A stretch of DNA of 64,000 nt from positions 558,001 to 622,000 of the forward strand of contig NZ_ONZF01000002.1 in the NCBI RefSeq assembly GCF_900302445.1, given 5' to 3'. Numbering within the stretch: position 1 is the first letter of the stretch; every line of letters starts with the position of its first letter. The notes under the pieces are model-generated. The model was not told the DNA's origin. It saw nothing but the letters and a program-made list of their open reading frames with translations, and searched no databases. This DNA comes from Palleronia abyssalis (lineage in GTDB: Bacteria; Pseudomonadota; Alphaproteobacteria; Rhodobacterales; Rhodobacteraceae). Below are positions 42,402 through 51,474 of the stretch, in pieces. The position numbers and the translations under genes are program-made.

Positions 42402-42566
42402 TCAGTGGGACAGACGTTCGATCTGTTCCTTCAGTCGCAGTTTTTGTCGTTTCATATTGGTGATCTCAAGGTCATTGGCGGCCGGACTTCTTTGCGCTGC
42501 CTCAACCTGTGCCGAGAGAGTCTGGTGCTTCTTCCGCAGTTCCTGAACGTGCGAATGGACAGACAT
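42402..42566 (-). CDS. YdcH family (DUF465) protein
   Basis: This 54-codon gene starts at ATG 42566 after a near-perfect ribosome-binding site GGAGGTGAT and ends at TGA 42402. The product is a single charged helical hairpin (MSVHSHVQELRKKH, then NDLEITNMKRQKLRLKEQIE), typical of YdcH/DUF465, a family of tiny coiled-coil proteins with unknown role. The Shine-Dalgarno strength suggests high expression. Confidence 0.92.
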   Translation of the reverse strand: MSVHSHVQELRKKHQTLSAQVEAAQRSPAANDLEITNMKRQKLRLKEQIERLSH

Positions 42567-42653
42567 GCATCACCTCCGTTGTTATGCACTTATGAAGATA
42601 GGAACTCGACCTCGGGTTGTCATCTTCCCGTTACCTAAAATGTCCTTGGGCAT

Positions 42654-42667
42654 GGCAAAAATTTGCC
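42654..42667. repeat. Short AT-rich inverted repeat
   Basis: GGCAAA-AA-TTTGCC is a 14-base inverted repeat with a 2-base centre. It lies 5 bases beyond the stop of the tRNA methyltransferase gene and about 88 bases upstream of the YdcH-like start. It could be an operator or chance. Confidence 0.5.
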
Positions 42668-42672
42668 GGAAG

Positions 42673-43425
42673 TTACAAAAGCGGCGCGCCATCGCGCAGA
42701 ATGGACCGCGCCGCGCCGCTTAGGTCGCCGTTGTCTGTCTGGTGCAGGGGCGCTGTGTGCAGCACAAGGGGCGGGTCGAGGCGTGCCGGGCTGCGCCCGC
42801 CCTTGATCGCCTGAACGATGACGAGAGAGGCGGGGCGACCCTCGCGCGGTTGGATGGGGCGGATGCGGATGCTGCCCAAGGCGGTCGCCATCGCCGTTAT
42901 CAGGTCGGGCAGGCGGTCCGCCTTCTGGATCACGCTCATCGTGCCGCGCGGCTGTAACCGGCGGGCGCCGAGGGCGACCCAGTCGGCCAGGGGCAGGCTT
43001 TCTCCGAACGCGGTCTCTCGCGGGGGATGGGTCGAGGGCGTACCGGTTCCGCGGTCGTGATAGGGCGGATTGCTGATGACGTGATCGAAGCGCATGGCGC
43101 GCAGCGTCGCTGGCATTGCCGAAAGGTCGCCGCGATGGATGGTCGCGGCAATTCCGTTCCGCGCCGCGTTTCGTTCGGCGAGGGCGGCATAGAGGTGCTG
43201 GACTTCCAGCCCATGCATTTCCAGCCCCGGTACCCGTGCCGCAAGACAGAACATCGCCGCACCCGCACCACAGCCCAGATCCAGCACGCTTTGGCCAGGT
43301 CGCGCCGTGACCGCCGCAGCCAGAAGCACGGGGTCCGCGCCCGCGCGATAGCCTGTCCGGGGTTGATGCAGGATCAGACGGCCGCCGAGGAAGGCGTCCG
43401 CGGTCTCAGTATCCGCGGTCGACAT
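42673..43425 (-). CDS. tRNA1(Val) (adenine37-N6)-methyltransferase family protein
   Basis: The 250-residue class I methyltransferase has the SAM motif DLGCGAGA (about 49-56), GLEVQ at the second strand and NPPY (about 118-121), the signature of adenine-N6 transferases. An N-terminal region with LHQPRTGYRAGADPVLLAA matches the TrmN6 (YfiC) type, which modifies A37 of tRNA-Val. The start overlaps the end of the DUF2007 gene by 20 bases, so they are co-transcribed. Confidence 0.9.
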   Translation of the reverse strand: MSTADTETADAFLGGRLILHQPRTGYRAGADPVLLAAAVTARPGQSVLDLGCGAGAAMFCLAARVPGLEMHGLEVQHLYAALAERNAARNGIAATIHRGDLSAMPATLRAMRFDHVISNPPYHDRGTGTPSTHPPRETAFGESLPLADWVALGARRLQPRGTMSVIQKADRLPDLITAMATALGSIRIRPIQPREGRPASLVIVQAIKGGRSPARLDPPLVLHTAPLHQTDNGDLSGAARSILRDGAPLL

Positions 43426-43621
43426 CGTTATCGCGCAGGATTGCCACAGCGCGGAAATGGTCGCGATCTGCCACCATGAGGCGGCGGGGCAGAATACCTA
43501 TGGACCCTTCCAACACGCTCGTATGGACGTCGAGCTCGAACACCTCTATCCCCTCGCCGGACAGAAGCGCCTTGGCGAAGGCCAGGCTGGTCGGTTCGTT
43601 CGAACGCATGAGTTCCTTCAT
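43406..43621 (-). CDS. DUF2007 family protein
   Basis: The 71-residue product (start ATG 43621) has the DUF2007 pattern MKELMRSNEPTSLAFAKALL, then EGIEVFELDVHTS and PRRLMVADRDHFRAVAIL. These small ferredoxin-like proteins resemble PII-type regulators and are named putative signal transducing proteins. The function is unknown. It overlaps the methyltransferase gene and diverges from the polyprenyl synthase. Confidence 0.88.
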   Translation of the reverse strand: MKELMRSNEPTSLAFAKALLSGEGIEVFELDVHTSVLEGSIGILPRRLMVADRDHFRAVAILRDNDVDRGY

Positions 43622-43665
43622 GGTCCACAGGTAGCTTGAGGGGCCGGCAGGGGAAAGGGGGCGCG

Positions 43666-44649
43666 ATGGATGCGCAGGTGAAACCGCATGAAAGGCTGGC
43701 CGACGCGCTGGCCGCTCCGCTGGGCGAGGTGGACGCGCTGATCCGCGACCGCATGGCGTCCGAAAACGCGCCGCGAATCCCCGAGGTGACGCAGCATCTG
43801 GTCGGCGCCGGAGGCAAGCGGATCCGGCCCATGCTGACCTTGGCCAGCGCACGCCTGCTGGGGTATCCCGGCCCCTACGACGTGCATCTTGCGGCCACGG
43901 TCGAGTTCATTCACACGGCCACCCTTCTGCATGACGACGTCGTCGACGAATCGTCCAAGCGGCGCGGGCGACCCACGGCAAACCTGCTGTGGGATAACAA
44001 GTCGAGTGTGCTGGTCGGGGACTACCTGTTCGCCCGGTCCTTTCAGTTGATGGTCGAGACCGGATCGCTGCGCGTCCTCGATATCCTGGCCAACGCCGCC
44101 GCGACGATCGCCGAGGGCGAGGTCCTGCAGCTGACCGCGATGAGCGATCTGTCGACCGGCGAGGAGACGTATCTGCGGATCGTGCGGGGCAAAACGGCCG
44201 CGCTGTTTTCGGCCGCGACCGAGGTGGGCGGCGTGATCGCGGGCGGAACCGAGGATCAGGTGCGCGCGCTGCACACCTATGGCGACGCGCTTGGAATTGC
44301 TTTCCAGATGGCCGATGACGTGATCGACTGGCTGGACGAGACCGGCAAGGGCGTGGGCGACGATTTCCGCGAGCGCAAGATGACCCTGCCCCTGATCCGC
44401 GCCATCGCGAATGCGCAGGGCGAGGATTGGACCTTCTGGGCCCGCACCATCGGCAAGGGGCGGCAGGAAGACGGCGATTTGGAGCGCGCGCAGGCCTTGC
44501 TGACCCAAACAGGCGCCCTCGAATCCACCCGGGCCACCGCGCTGGGCTGGTCCGACAAGGCAAAGGATGCATTGCAGCAGCTTCCCGATCACCCGTTGCG
44601 CGGGATGCTGTCCGATCTGGCCGATTTCGTGGTGGAGCGTCTGCGCTAG
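43666..44649 (+). CDS. Polyprenyl diphosphate synthase (octaprenyl/decaprenyl type)
   Basis: The 327-residue product is a trans-prenyltransferase with both Asp-rich motifs (HDDVVDE, first Asp at 90; ADDVIDWLDE near 214-223) and GGKRIRPML near residue 50. By length and context it makes the side chain of ubiquinone from farnesyl diphosphate. ATG 43666 with GGGAAAGGGG upstream is preferred over a start 10 codons earlier. It converges on ispE with a 4-base overlap of their ends. Confidence 0.94.
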   Translation: MDAQVKPHERLADALAAPLGEVDALIRDRMASENAPRIPEVTQHLVGAGGKRIRPMLTLASARLLGYPGPYDVHLAATVEFIHTATLLHDDVVDESSKRRGRPTANLLWDNKSSVLVGDYLFARSFQLMVETGSLRVLDILANAAATIAEGEVLQLTAMSDLSTGEETYLRIVRGKTAALFSAATEVGGVIAGGTEDQVRALHTYGDALGIAFQMADDVIDWLDETGKGVGDDFRERKMTLPLIRAIANAQGEDWTFWARTIGKGRQEDGDLERAQALLTQTGALESTRATALGWSDKAKDALQQLPDHPLRGMLSDLADFVVERLR

Positions 44650-45476
44650 AGCGGGGTCGTGGTGGTGACCCACCATTCGGGTTCAAAGCCGCGGATCGCT
44701 TTTGCGGCCCGCCGCGCGTTGTCCTCGGACGCATAGAGGCCGAAGCAGGTCGCGCCCGATCCCGACATGCGCGCGAAAAGGCACCCCTCGGTGTCTTCGA
44801 TCCGGTCAATCGTTCTGGCGACTGTCCCGTCCAGGCGCCGCGCTGGCGGTTCCAGATCGTTGCGGGTGGTCTTCAGCCAGTCGGCCAGCGCCGCCGCGTC
44901 GTCCCACGGGACAGGGTCGGGCATCGGGTCGTTGTCAGCGGTTTCCAGTGTCTGGAACACGGCCCTGGTCGACATGTGCCGCGTTGCGTTGACCAGGACC
45001 AGATAGACCTTCGGCATGGGCGGGACGGGCGACAGATCCTCGCCGATCCCACGCATTCTGGCGGGTTCGGCGCGCAGGCAAACCGGTACATCCGCCCCGA
45101 GGGAGACCACATCTTGTGGAATTGGGCGGCCGTCCATGTCCGACAGGGCACGCAAGGCCGCCGCGGCGTCGGACGAGCCACCGCCGATCCCGGCGGCGAT
45201 GGGCAGGCGCTTGGTCAGGGTGAACAGGGCGGGTGGATCACCACTGAGCTTTCCGGCCTTGATGACCAGATTACTGGGGTCGGGGTTCAGTCCCAAGGCG
45301 AAAGGCCCGTTGATCGCCAGGTGCCAGTTGCCGTCGCGGGACGGTTCGGCCGTCACCTTGTCGCCAACGGCCGCGAACACCACCAGCGAATCGATCAGAT
45401 GGTATCCATCGGATCGCTTGCCAGTGACGTGCAGGGCCAGGTTGATCTTCGCGGGGGCGAATGCCTCAGCCGCCAT
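44646..45476 (-). CDS. ispE: 4-diphosphocytidyl-2-C-methyl-D-erythritol kinase
   Basis: The 276-residue GHMP kinase has FAPAKINLALHV at the N-terminus and the ATP loop LPIAAGIGGGSSDAAAA (about 90-106), then SGSGATCFGLY near the C-terminus. It phosphorylates CDP-methylerythritol in the MEP isoprenoid pathway and so feeds the neighbouring polyprenyl synthase. Its start lies 11 bases inside the end of the TPR gene, a coupled arrangement. Confidence 0.96.
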   Translation of the reverse strand: MAAEAFAPAKINLALHVTGKRSDGYHLIDSLVVFAAVGDKVTAEPSRDGNWHLAINGPFALGLNPDPSNLVIKAGKLSGDPPALFTLTKRLPIAAGIGGGSSDAAAALRALSDMDGRPIPQDVVSLGADVPVCLRAEPARMRGIGEDLSPVPPMPKVYLVLVNATRHMSTRAVFQTLETADNDPMPDPVPWDDAAALADWLKTTRNDLEPPARRLDGTVARTIDRIEDTEGCLFARMSGSGATCFGLYASEDNARRAAKAIRGFEPEWWVTTTTPL

Positions 45477-47160
45477 CGGCCATCCTCAACGGGGGGGCGC
45501 CTTCCTCTTCCAGAACCGCATCCAGCCCAACCTCGAGCTTGCGACGGATGCGGTCGGGGTCGACCTCGTCTGCCGTGTCGTTGTCGACGAAGCTGAGGGC
45601 GCGCTGCCACTGGAACCGGGCCTCGAGCTCGCGCCCGACGGCCCAGAGCACGTCGCCCAGATGGTCGTTCACGACCGGGTCGACCGGCATCAGTTCGACA
45701 GCCCGTTCCATCGGGGCCACAGCTTCTGAATAACGACCCAGGCGGTACAGGGCCCATCCCAGACTGTCGGTGATCGCGCCGGAGTTGGGCGCAGCGTCCA
45801 CCGCGCGTTCGATCATGCTCAGGGCTTCGTCGAGTCGTTCCTGACGCTCGACCAGGGAATATCCAAGGTAGTTCAGAACCTGCGGCTGGTCGGGGCTCAG
45901 CTCCAGCGCCTGGCGGAAATCCGATTCCGCCGCGTCCCAGTCGCCCAGCCGCTCGGCCGTGATGGCACGGGCGAAATAGACGACCCACGGCACGGCGCCC
46001 CCGGTCTGGGTCAGTTCGATGGCGGTGTCGTAGGCGGCGCGCGCCTCGGCGAAGCGGGCTTCCTCGCGCAAGGCATCGCCCAGCGCGATGTGGACGATCT
46101 GCTCTTCGGGGAACGCCTTGGCCAAGGATTCGACCGCCTCGATGCCCGCGTCGGTCCGGCCAGCTTCGCGCATGACTTCGGCCCGGCCAAGCTCGGCGCT
46201 GATATAAGCCGGGGCGTCGGTCGGGATCGAATCGTAGGCATCGATGGCCAGGTCGTATTGCCCGATATCCTCGAGCAGGATCGCCGACAGTAGCCGCGCC
46301 TCGACATGGGCGGGGCGTAGGTATTCTGCGATACGCGAATAGAGCAGCGCATAGCTGGCCGCGGTTTCGCCCACCACGGTGTTGGCGATGTCGAAGGCAA
46401 CCTCGGCCGCGCCGGCGCGGGCGTCGGGGGCCACGCTGAACGGTAGCGGCGTTCCGTCGGCCAGCGCATCAAAGGTCGCTTCGAGCGTGGCGTCGAGGTT
46501 CGAGCCGGTTTCTTCTTGCAGCAGGGTCCGTGCCTCGTCGAAACGGCCGACTTGCGACAGGATCTCGGCCTGGGCCTTCATGCCGCGGCGCGTCAGGCGC
46601 AGCTCGTCATGGGCGTCCAGCGTCGCCGCGGCATCCTCGAACCGGCCAAGCGCGGCTTGGGCGAGGGCCTTGTGGTACACGCCGAACGCTTCGACGCCCT
46701 GATCCTCGGCCACGCCGTCGAACGCGGCCAGCGCGTCTTCGGGACGGTCGAGGCCCAGAAGCGCCCACCCCCGCATCAACCCGTCATAGAGAGGGCCAAC
46801 GGTCACACCGCTGTCGAGGTCGTTCAGAAGATCGGACCACGCCCCGGCCCCGGCATCCGCGCTGAGCAACGCGAGCGCGGCGATCTGACTGTTCCCGCCC
46901 GCTTCGACCAGTTCGCTGGCCACCGTATCGGCGCGGTCGAACTCCAGAAGGGACATGTAGGCACCGGTCAGCGCCTCCATGATGGCAAGGTTCTGCGGGT
47001 CGGTTGTCAGTGCCTCGGACAGATAACGGGCCATGGCGCCGAAATCGTCGTTCATCTGCGCCGCACGCCCGGCCAGGTACGACCCGGCGATGGGCTGGGC
47101 TGTGACCGGCATGGCAGCGCAGGCCAGACCTGCGGCAAGGATCAGCGGGCGGAACATCAT
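45466..47160 (-). CDS. Exported tetratricopeptide repeat protein
   Basis: The 564-residue product has a signal peptide (PLILAAGLACAAMPVTAQ) and at least ten TPR units. Clear ones are AMARYLSEALTTDPQN (about 42-57), AESDFRQALELSPDQPQVL (about 408-426) and AVAPMERAVELMPVDPVV (about 490-507). It is a periplasmic or membrane-surface scaffold, probably in envelope assembly, and the partner is unknown. The gene overlaps ispE. Confidence 0.9.
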   Translation of the reverse strand: MMFRPLILAAGLACAAMPVTAQPIAGSYLAGRAAQMNDDFGAMARYLSEALTTDPQNLAIMEALTGAYMSLLEFDRADTVASELVEAGGNSQIAALALLSADAGAGAWSDLLNDLDSGVTVGPLYDGLMRGWALLGLDRPEDALAAFDGVAEDQGVEAFGVYHKALAQAALGRFEDAAATLDAHDELRLTRRGMKAQAEILSQVGRFDEARTLLQEETGSNLDATLEATFDALADGTPLPFSVAPDARAGAAEVAFDIANTVVGETAASYALLYSRIAEYLRPAHVEARLLSAILLEDIGQYDLAIDAYDSIPTDAPAYISAELGRAEVMREAGRTDAGIEAVESLAKAFPEEQIVHIALGDALREEARFAEARAAYDTAIELTQTGGAVPWVVYFARAITAERLGDWDAAESDFRQALELSPDQPQVLNYLGYSLVERQERLDEALSMIERAVDAAPNSGAITDSLGWALYRLGRYSEAVAPMERAVELMPVDPVVNDHLGDVLWAVGRELEARFQWQRALSFVDNDTADEVDPDRIRRKLEVGLDAVLEEEGAPPLRMADGG

Positions 47161-47260
47161 TGGGTCCTTTGCATGGGGTCAGACCGGCAGTCGCACCGAA
47201 GCTAGTCGTGATGCACCCGAAGGGCAATCGCGCCACCCCGTGCGAAGGTGACGCCAGACC

Positions 47261-48913
47261 TCACATGTTCGGGTAATTTGGCCCGTCACCACCCTGCGGC
47301 GTGGTCCAGACGATGTTCTGCATCGGATCCTTGATGTCGCAGGTCTTGCAGTGGACGCAGTTCTGAAAGTTGATGACGAACCGATCCTCGCCCGAATCCT
47401 CGTCCTTGACGAACTCGTAGACGCCCGCCGGGCAGTAGCGTTGCGACAGGCCCGCGTATTTCGGCAGGTTCACCTTCACCGGTAGTTCAGGGTCCTTGAG
47501 CTTCAGGTGCGCCGGCTGGTTTTCCGCGTGGTTGGTGTTCGAGAAGCTGACATTGGTCAGCCGGTCGAAGGACAGCTTCCCGTCCGGCTTGGGATAGTCG
47601 ATCTTCTTGTGCTTCGACGCCTCTTGCGTGGCCTCGGCATCGGTCTTGCCATGCTTAAGAGTGCCCAGAAGCGAGAAACCCAGGGTGTTGGTCCACATGT
47701 CGAACCCGCCCATGGCGAGCGAGGCCTGAAGGCCGTACTTGGACCAGATCGGCTTGACGTTGCGAACGGGCTTGAGGTCCTTGCCGATGGGGCCGTTGCG
47801 CACGTCGCGGTCGTATTCCTCCAGCACGTCGGACCGGCGCCCGGCCTCGATCGCGGAATGGGCCGCCTCGGCCGCGGCCTTGCCCGACAGCATGGCGTTG
47901 TGGTTGCCCTTGATCCGGGGGACGTTGACCATCCCCGCGGCACAGCCCAGAAGCGCGCCGCCCGGGAAGGCGGTCTTGGGCAGCGACTGCCAGCCGCCTT
48001 CGGTGATTGCGCGCGCGCCATAGGCCACGCGCTTCCCGCCTTCCAGCAGGTCCTTCATGTAGGGGTGATGCTTGAACTGCTGGAACGACAGATAGGGGTT
48101 CACATGCGGGTTCTCGTAGCCCAGGTGCACGACGAAGCCGACATAGACCTGATTGTTCTCAAGGTGATAGACGAACGATCCGCCGCCCGCGTTGTTGCCC
48201 AGCGGCCAGCCCATCGTGTGGACGACGCGGCCTTCCTGATGCTTCTCGGGCGAGACCTCCCAGATCTCTTTCATGCCGAGGCCGTATTTCTGGACGTCGG
48301 ATTTCGCGTCGAGCTCGTATTTCGCGGTGACCTGCTTGGACAGCGATCCGCGCACGCCCTCGCCCAGGAAGACGTATTTGCCGTGAAGCTCCATCCCCGG
48401 CTCGTATCCGGGGCCCTCGGTGCCATCGGGATTGCGGCCGAATTCGCCGGCGACGACGCCCTTCACAGCGCCATGCTCGTCATAGATCAGTTCGGAGCAG
48501 GCCATGCCGGGGAAGATCTCGACGCCCAGCTCCTCGGCCTGTTCGGCCAGCCAGCGGCAGACATTCCCCATCGAGACGATATAGTTGCCGTGGTTGTTCA
48601 TCAGGGGCGGCATCAGCTTGGTCGGGATGCCCACCTTGCCGGATTCGCCCAGGTAGAAGAACTTGTCTTCCTTCACGGGGACGTTCAGGGGCGCGCCCTT
48701 TTCCTTCCAGTCCGGGATCAAAGCATTCAGTCCGATGGGGTCCAGAACGGCACCCGACAGGATATGCGCGCCGACCTCGGAGCCTTTTTCGAGCACGACG
48801 ACCTCCCGCTCGGGGGAGAGTTGCTTGAGCCGAATGGCCGCCGACAAGCCGGCCGGACCGGCTCCGACGATGACCACGTCGTATTCCATCGCTTCGCGGG
48901 TCGTTTCGGACAT
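47261..48913 (-). CDS. Electron transfer flavoprotein-ubiquinone oxidoreductase
   Basis: The 550-residue product has an N-terminal FAD motif VVIVGAGPAGLSAA (about 13-26), long ETF-QO body segments (HTMGWPLGNNAGGGS, GCAAGMVNVPRIKGNHNAM) and a C-terminal 4Fe-4S domain (YCPAGVYEF, NCVHCKTCDIKDP). It passes electrons from acyl-CoA dehydrogenases through ETF to ubiquinone on the inner membrane. Substrate sources in this window include the DmdC-like enzyme. ATG 48913 follows AAGGGGA. etfAB is not adjacent. Confidence 0.97.
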   Translation of the reverse strand: MSETTREAMEYDVVIVGAGPAGLSAAIRLKQLSPEREVVVLEKGSEVGAHILSGAVLDPIGLNALIPDWKEKGAPLNVPVKEDKFFYLGESGKVGIPTKLMPPLMNNHGNYIVSMGNVCRWLAEQAEELGVEIFPGMACSELIYDEHGAVKGVVAGEFGRNPDGTEGPGYEPGMELHGKYVFLGEGVRGSLSKQVTAKYELDAKSDVQKYGLGMKEIWEVSPEKHQEGRVVHTMGWPLGNNAGGGSFVYHLENNQVYVGFVVHLGYENPHVNPYLSFQQFKHHPYMKDLLEGGKRVAYGARAITEGGWQSLPKTAFPGGALLGCAAGMVNVPRIKGNHNAMLSGKAAAEAAHSAIEAGRRSDVLEEYDRDVRNGPIGKDLKPVRNVKPIWSKYGLQASLAMGGFDMWTNTLGFSLLGTLKHGKTDAEATQEASKHKKIDYPKPDGKLSFDRLTNVSFSNTNHAENQPAHLKLKDPELPVKVNLPKYAGLSQRYCPAGVYEFVKDEDSGEDRFVINFQNCVHCKTCDIKDPMQNIVWTTPQGGDGPNYPNM

Positions 48914-48991
48914 TTCGTTCCCCTTGGGCAAGATCGCGGATTTCGGTGTCAATATCTGTCCGATTGGCCCGGGGTCAATTGCGACACGGCG

Positions 48992-49960
48992 TTACGCCAT
49001 CCGCGCCACCTGTCGTTCGACGCCGTAATCCACCCGTTTCCAGGCGCGGGCGGCCAACAGTACGAGGGCGATCGAGGCATAGCCGTCGATGGCGTAATGG
49101 TACCCGGTATAGACCGACAGGATCAGGATCGCGCCCAGGAAGGCAATCGCCATCACAGTCAGTCCCGGCCGGCGATCCCGGGTATACAATGCCAACAGCG
49201 TCGCTGCGGCCACGTGAACCGACGGAAACGCGGATATCCCGCTGGCCACCTGGTTCCGCCCCGAGGCGTAGGCCTCCCAAAGCATGTCCTGCAGGGCGCC
49301 GATCTGGCTTTGCGCCATGCCTGAAGTCTGCAACGCGTCGATCAGGCCCGCGAAGCGTTGTGTTCCGGTCAGGGCGTCGAAATAGACCGGGCCGGCCGAC
49401 ATCACCGCCAGCGCCAGAACATTGCCGCACCCGACCCACACGACGAAGAACAGGACCACGAAACGCCGCTGTCGCGTGGCATCGGGATCGAAGGCCAGCA
49501 AGACGGGGAAGCCCGTCGCGACGATGCCCCAGACAAGAACGTATATGACGTCGATCGCCAACACGGGAACTGCCGGAATCGCCGCGTGCACGGCGATCCA
49601 GGGGGCGTGTCCCGCGTGAAAGAGCAGATCCAGCTGCGCCAGCCCGGGGTCGGCATAGAAAGGCACAATCCCCGGCATTGCGGTCTTGACCGCGACGAAG
49701 GCCGCCTGAAACAATGCGGCTGCGACAACGGCAAGGCAGATTTGCCCCACGCGACCGCCTTGGGACAGAAACGCACGGCCCCGCGTGGTCAATGCGCAAA
49801 CCGCGACGGCAAGGGCGGCGATGCCCGCAAGGGGCGGCAGGAAGACGGTCAGGCGGAATGCCAGGTTCGACACTGTCTCGACCGCGCTTTGGCCGGACGC
49901 GACGGCAAACAGGATCGCGGCGACGGCATAGACCAGTGTTGCGAGAAAAAAGCCGCGCAT
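48992..49960 (-). CDS. PAP2-like membrane phosphatase
   Basis: The 322-residue product has at least six membrane helices and PAP2-type motifs: SAFPSVHVAAA (about 245-255) and YTGYHYAIDGY (about 285-295), which supply the catalytic His pair and Asp. The spacing is like the PAP2_3 group that includes inositolphosphoceramide synthase and related phosphotransferases. It probably acts on a lipid phosphate at the outer face of the inner membrane. It diverges from greA. Confidence 0.87.
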   Translation of the reverse strand: MRGFFLATLVYAVAAILFAVASGQSAVETVSNLAFRLTVFLPPLAGIAALAVAVCALTTRGRAFLSQGGRVGQICLAVVAAALFQAAFVAVKTAMPGIVPFYADPGLAQLDLLFHAGHAPWIAVHAAIPAVPVLAIDVIYVLVWGIVATGFPVLLAFDPDATRQRRFVVLFFVVWVGCGNVLALAVMSAGPVYFDALTGTQRFAGLIDALQTSGMAQSQIGALQDMLWEAYASGRNQVASGISAFPSVHVAAATLLALYTRDRRPGLTVMAIAFLGAILILSVYTGYHYAIDGYASIALVLLAARAWKRVDYGVERQVARMA

Positions 49961-50069
49961 GGTCGAGGGGCCCCGGTAAACTGCTTTCTGTCGTCGGCGT
50001 CAGACTATAACGATGAGTGGACCGAAGACTTGACGAGAATACGGCCTTTCCGGGCCGAAGGATGAACAC

Positions 50070-50540
50070 ATGGAAAAGATTCCGCTGACCCGTAACGGCC
50101 AGACCGCACTGAACGACGAACTCAAGCGCCTGAAATCGAAGGATCGCCCCGAGATCATCCAGGCGATCTCGGAAGCGCGCGAGCATGGCGATTTGTCCGA
50201 GAATGCTGAGTATCATTCGGCCAAGGAAAAGCAGTCCTTCATCGAGGGCCGCATCAAGGAGATCGAGGGGATCCTGTCCCGCGCGGACGTCATCGACGTG
50301 TCCAAGCTGTCGGGGCCGATCAAGTTCGGCGCCACGGTCAAGGTCGTGGACGAGGATACCGACGAGGAAAAGACCTATCAGATCGTGGGCGAGCCCGAGG
50401 CCAACCTGGAAAACGGCAAGCTAAACATGAAGTCGCCCCTCGCGCGCGCGCTTATCGGCAAGGAAGAAGGCGATTCCGTCGAGGTGCGAACCCCCGGGGG
50501 CGAGAAGTCCTACGAGATCCTCTCCGTCGATTACATCTAG
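50070..50540 (+). CDS. greA: Transcription elongation factor GreA
   Basis: The 156-residue product has the N-terminal coiled-coil with [16 protein letters not shown] (33-48), including the acidic tip that reaches into the RNA polymerase secondary channel, and the C-terminal FKBP-like domain. It stimulates transcript cleavage in backtracked complexes. A hypothetical membrane gene starts 6 bases after the stop. Confidence 0.98.
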   Translation: MEKIPLTRNGQTALNDELKRLKSKDRPEIIQAISEAREHGDLSENAEYHSAKEKQSFIEGRIKEIEGILSRADVIDVSKLSGPIKFGATVKVVDEDTDEEKTYQIVGEPEANLENGKLNMKSPLARALIGKEEGDSVEVRTPGGEKSYEILSVDYI

Positions 50541-50546
50541 GGTATC

Positions 50547-51428
50547 ATGTCGAACAACACCCCTCCCGCAGTGCCCCCCCGGCCGATTGGGACGGGGTTG
50601 GCCTGGATCGGCACGGTTTTGTGGCTGGCGATCTCGGCTCTCGTGTTCTTCGGATTTTCCGGGGGCGAGGCAGCGTTGGATCCGTTGCGCGTGCTGATGG
50701 TCCCGGTCGCGGTTCTGGGCCCCGTCGCGCTGATCTGGATCGCCGCGATCTTGTCGCAACGGATGGACGCGCTGGCGCGCAGCCTATCGGGCGTGCGTGC
50801 GCCCGGCGACCTGGCCGAGATGTCCAAGAAGCTCGACACCGCTCTGGCCGCGATCAGCCGCCCGACCTACACCACGCCGACCACGGTCGCGCAGCCCAAA
50901 CCCGCCAGCGTTCAGGCCGCATTGCGGCTGGACCCCAAGCCCGATGCCGAGGTCGAGCCTCTGTCGGTCGGCGACTTGATCTCGGCGCTTCAGTTCCCGG
51001 CCGATGCCGACGACCGCGAGGGGTTCCGCGCCCTGCGGCGCGCCCTGTCCGATCACCATGGCAAGATCGTCGTGACCGCCGCACAGGACGTTCTGACCCT
51101 GCTCAGTCAGGACGGGATATATACAGACGATCTGTCGGTCGAGCGCGCGCGCCCCGAGTTGTGGCGGCGCTTCGCCACCGGTGAGCGCGGCGCGCGGATC
51201 GGTGCTGTCGGCGGAATCCGCGAGGAGGAGCCTCTGGCCCTCGTCACGCAGCGCCTGCGGGTGGACACGATTTTCCGCGACGCGTCTCTGCATTTCCTGC
51301 GCGTCTTCGACCAGCTTCTGGCGCGGGTCGAGCCGCGCCTGTCCGACGGTGAACTTGCGCAGCTATCCGAAACCCGGACGGCGCGTGCCTTCATGCTGTT
51401 GGGGCGCGCCTTGGGGACGTTCGACTAG
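50547..51428 (+). CDS. Hypothetical membrane protein downstream of greA
   Basis: The 293-residue product has two N-terminal membrane helices (about 17-38 and 48-71), a linker rich in Pro, Thr and Ala (about 103-130) and an all-helical soluble C-terminal half (about 138-293). No family name is recognised, but it reads like a conserved Rhodobacterales protein with an anchor and a cytoplasmic domain. It is 6 bases from greA and probably co-transcribed. Confidence 0.8.
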   Translation: MSNNTPPAVPPRPIGTGLAWIGTVLWLAISALVFFGFSGGEAALDPLRVLMVPVAVLGPVALIWIAAILSQRMDALARSLSGVRAPGDLAEMSKKLDTALAAISRPTYTTPTTVAQPKPASVQAALRLDPKPDAEVEPLSVGDLISALQFPADADDREGFRALRRALSDHHGKIVVTAAQDVLTLLSQDGIYTDDLSVERARPELWRRFATGERGARIGAVGGIREEEPLALVTQRLRVDTIFRDASLHFLRVFDQLLARVEPRLSDGELAQLSETRTARAFMLLGRALGTFD

Positions 51429-51474
51429 GGGATTCGGCCCCGCGGTCGAAATGCCCCCGTTTCGGTTCGTCGGA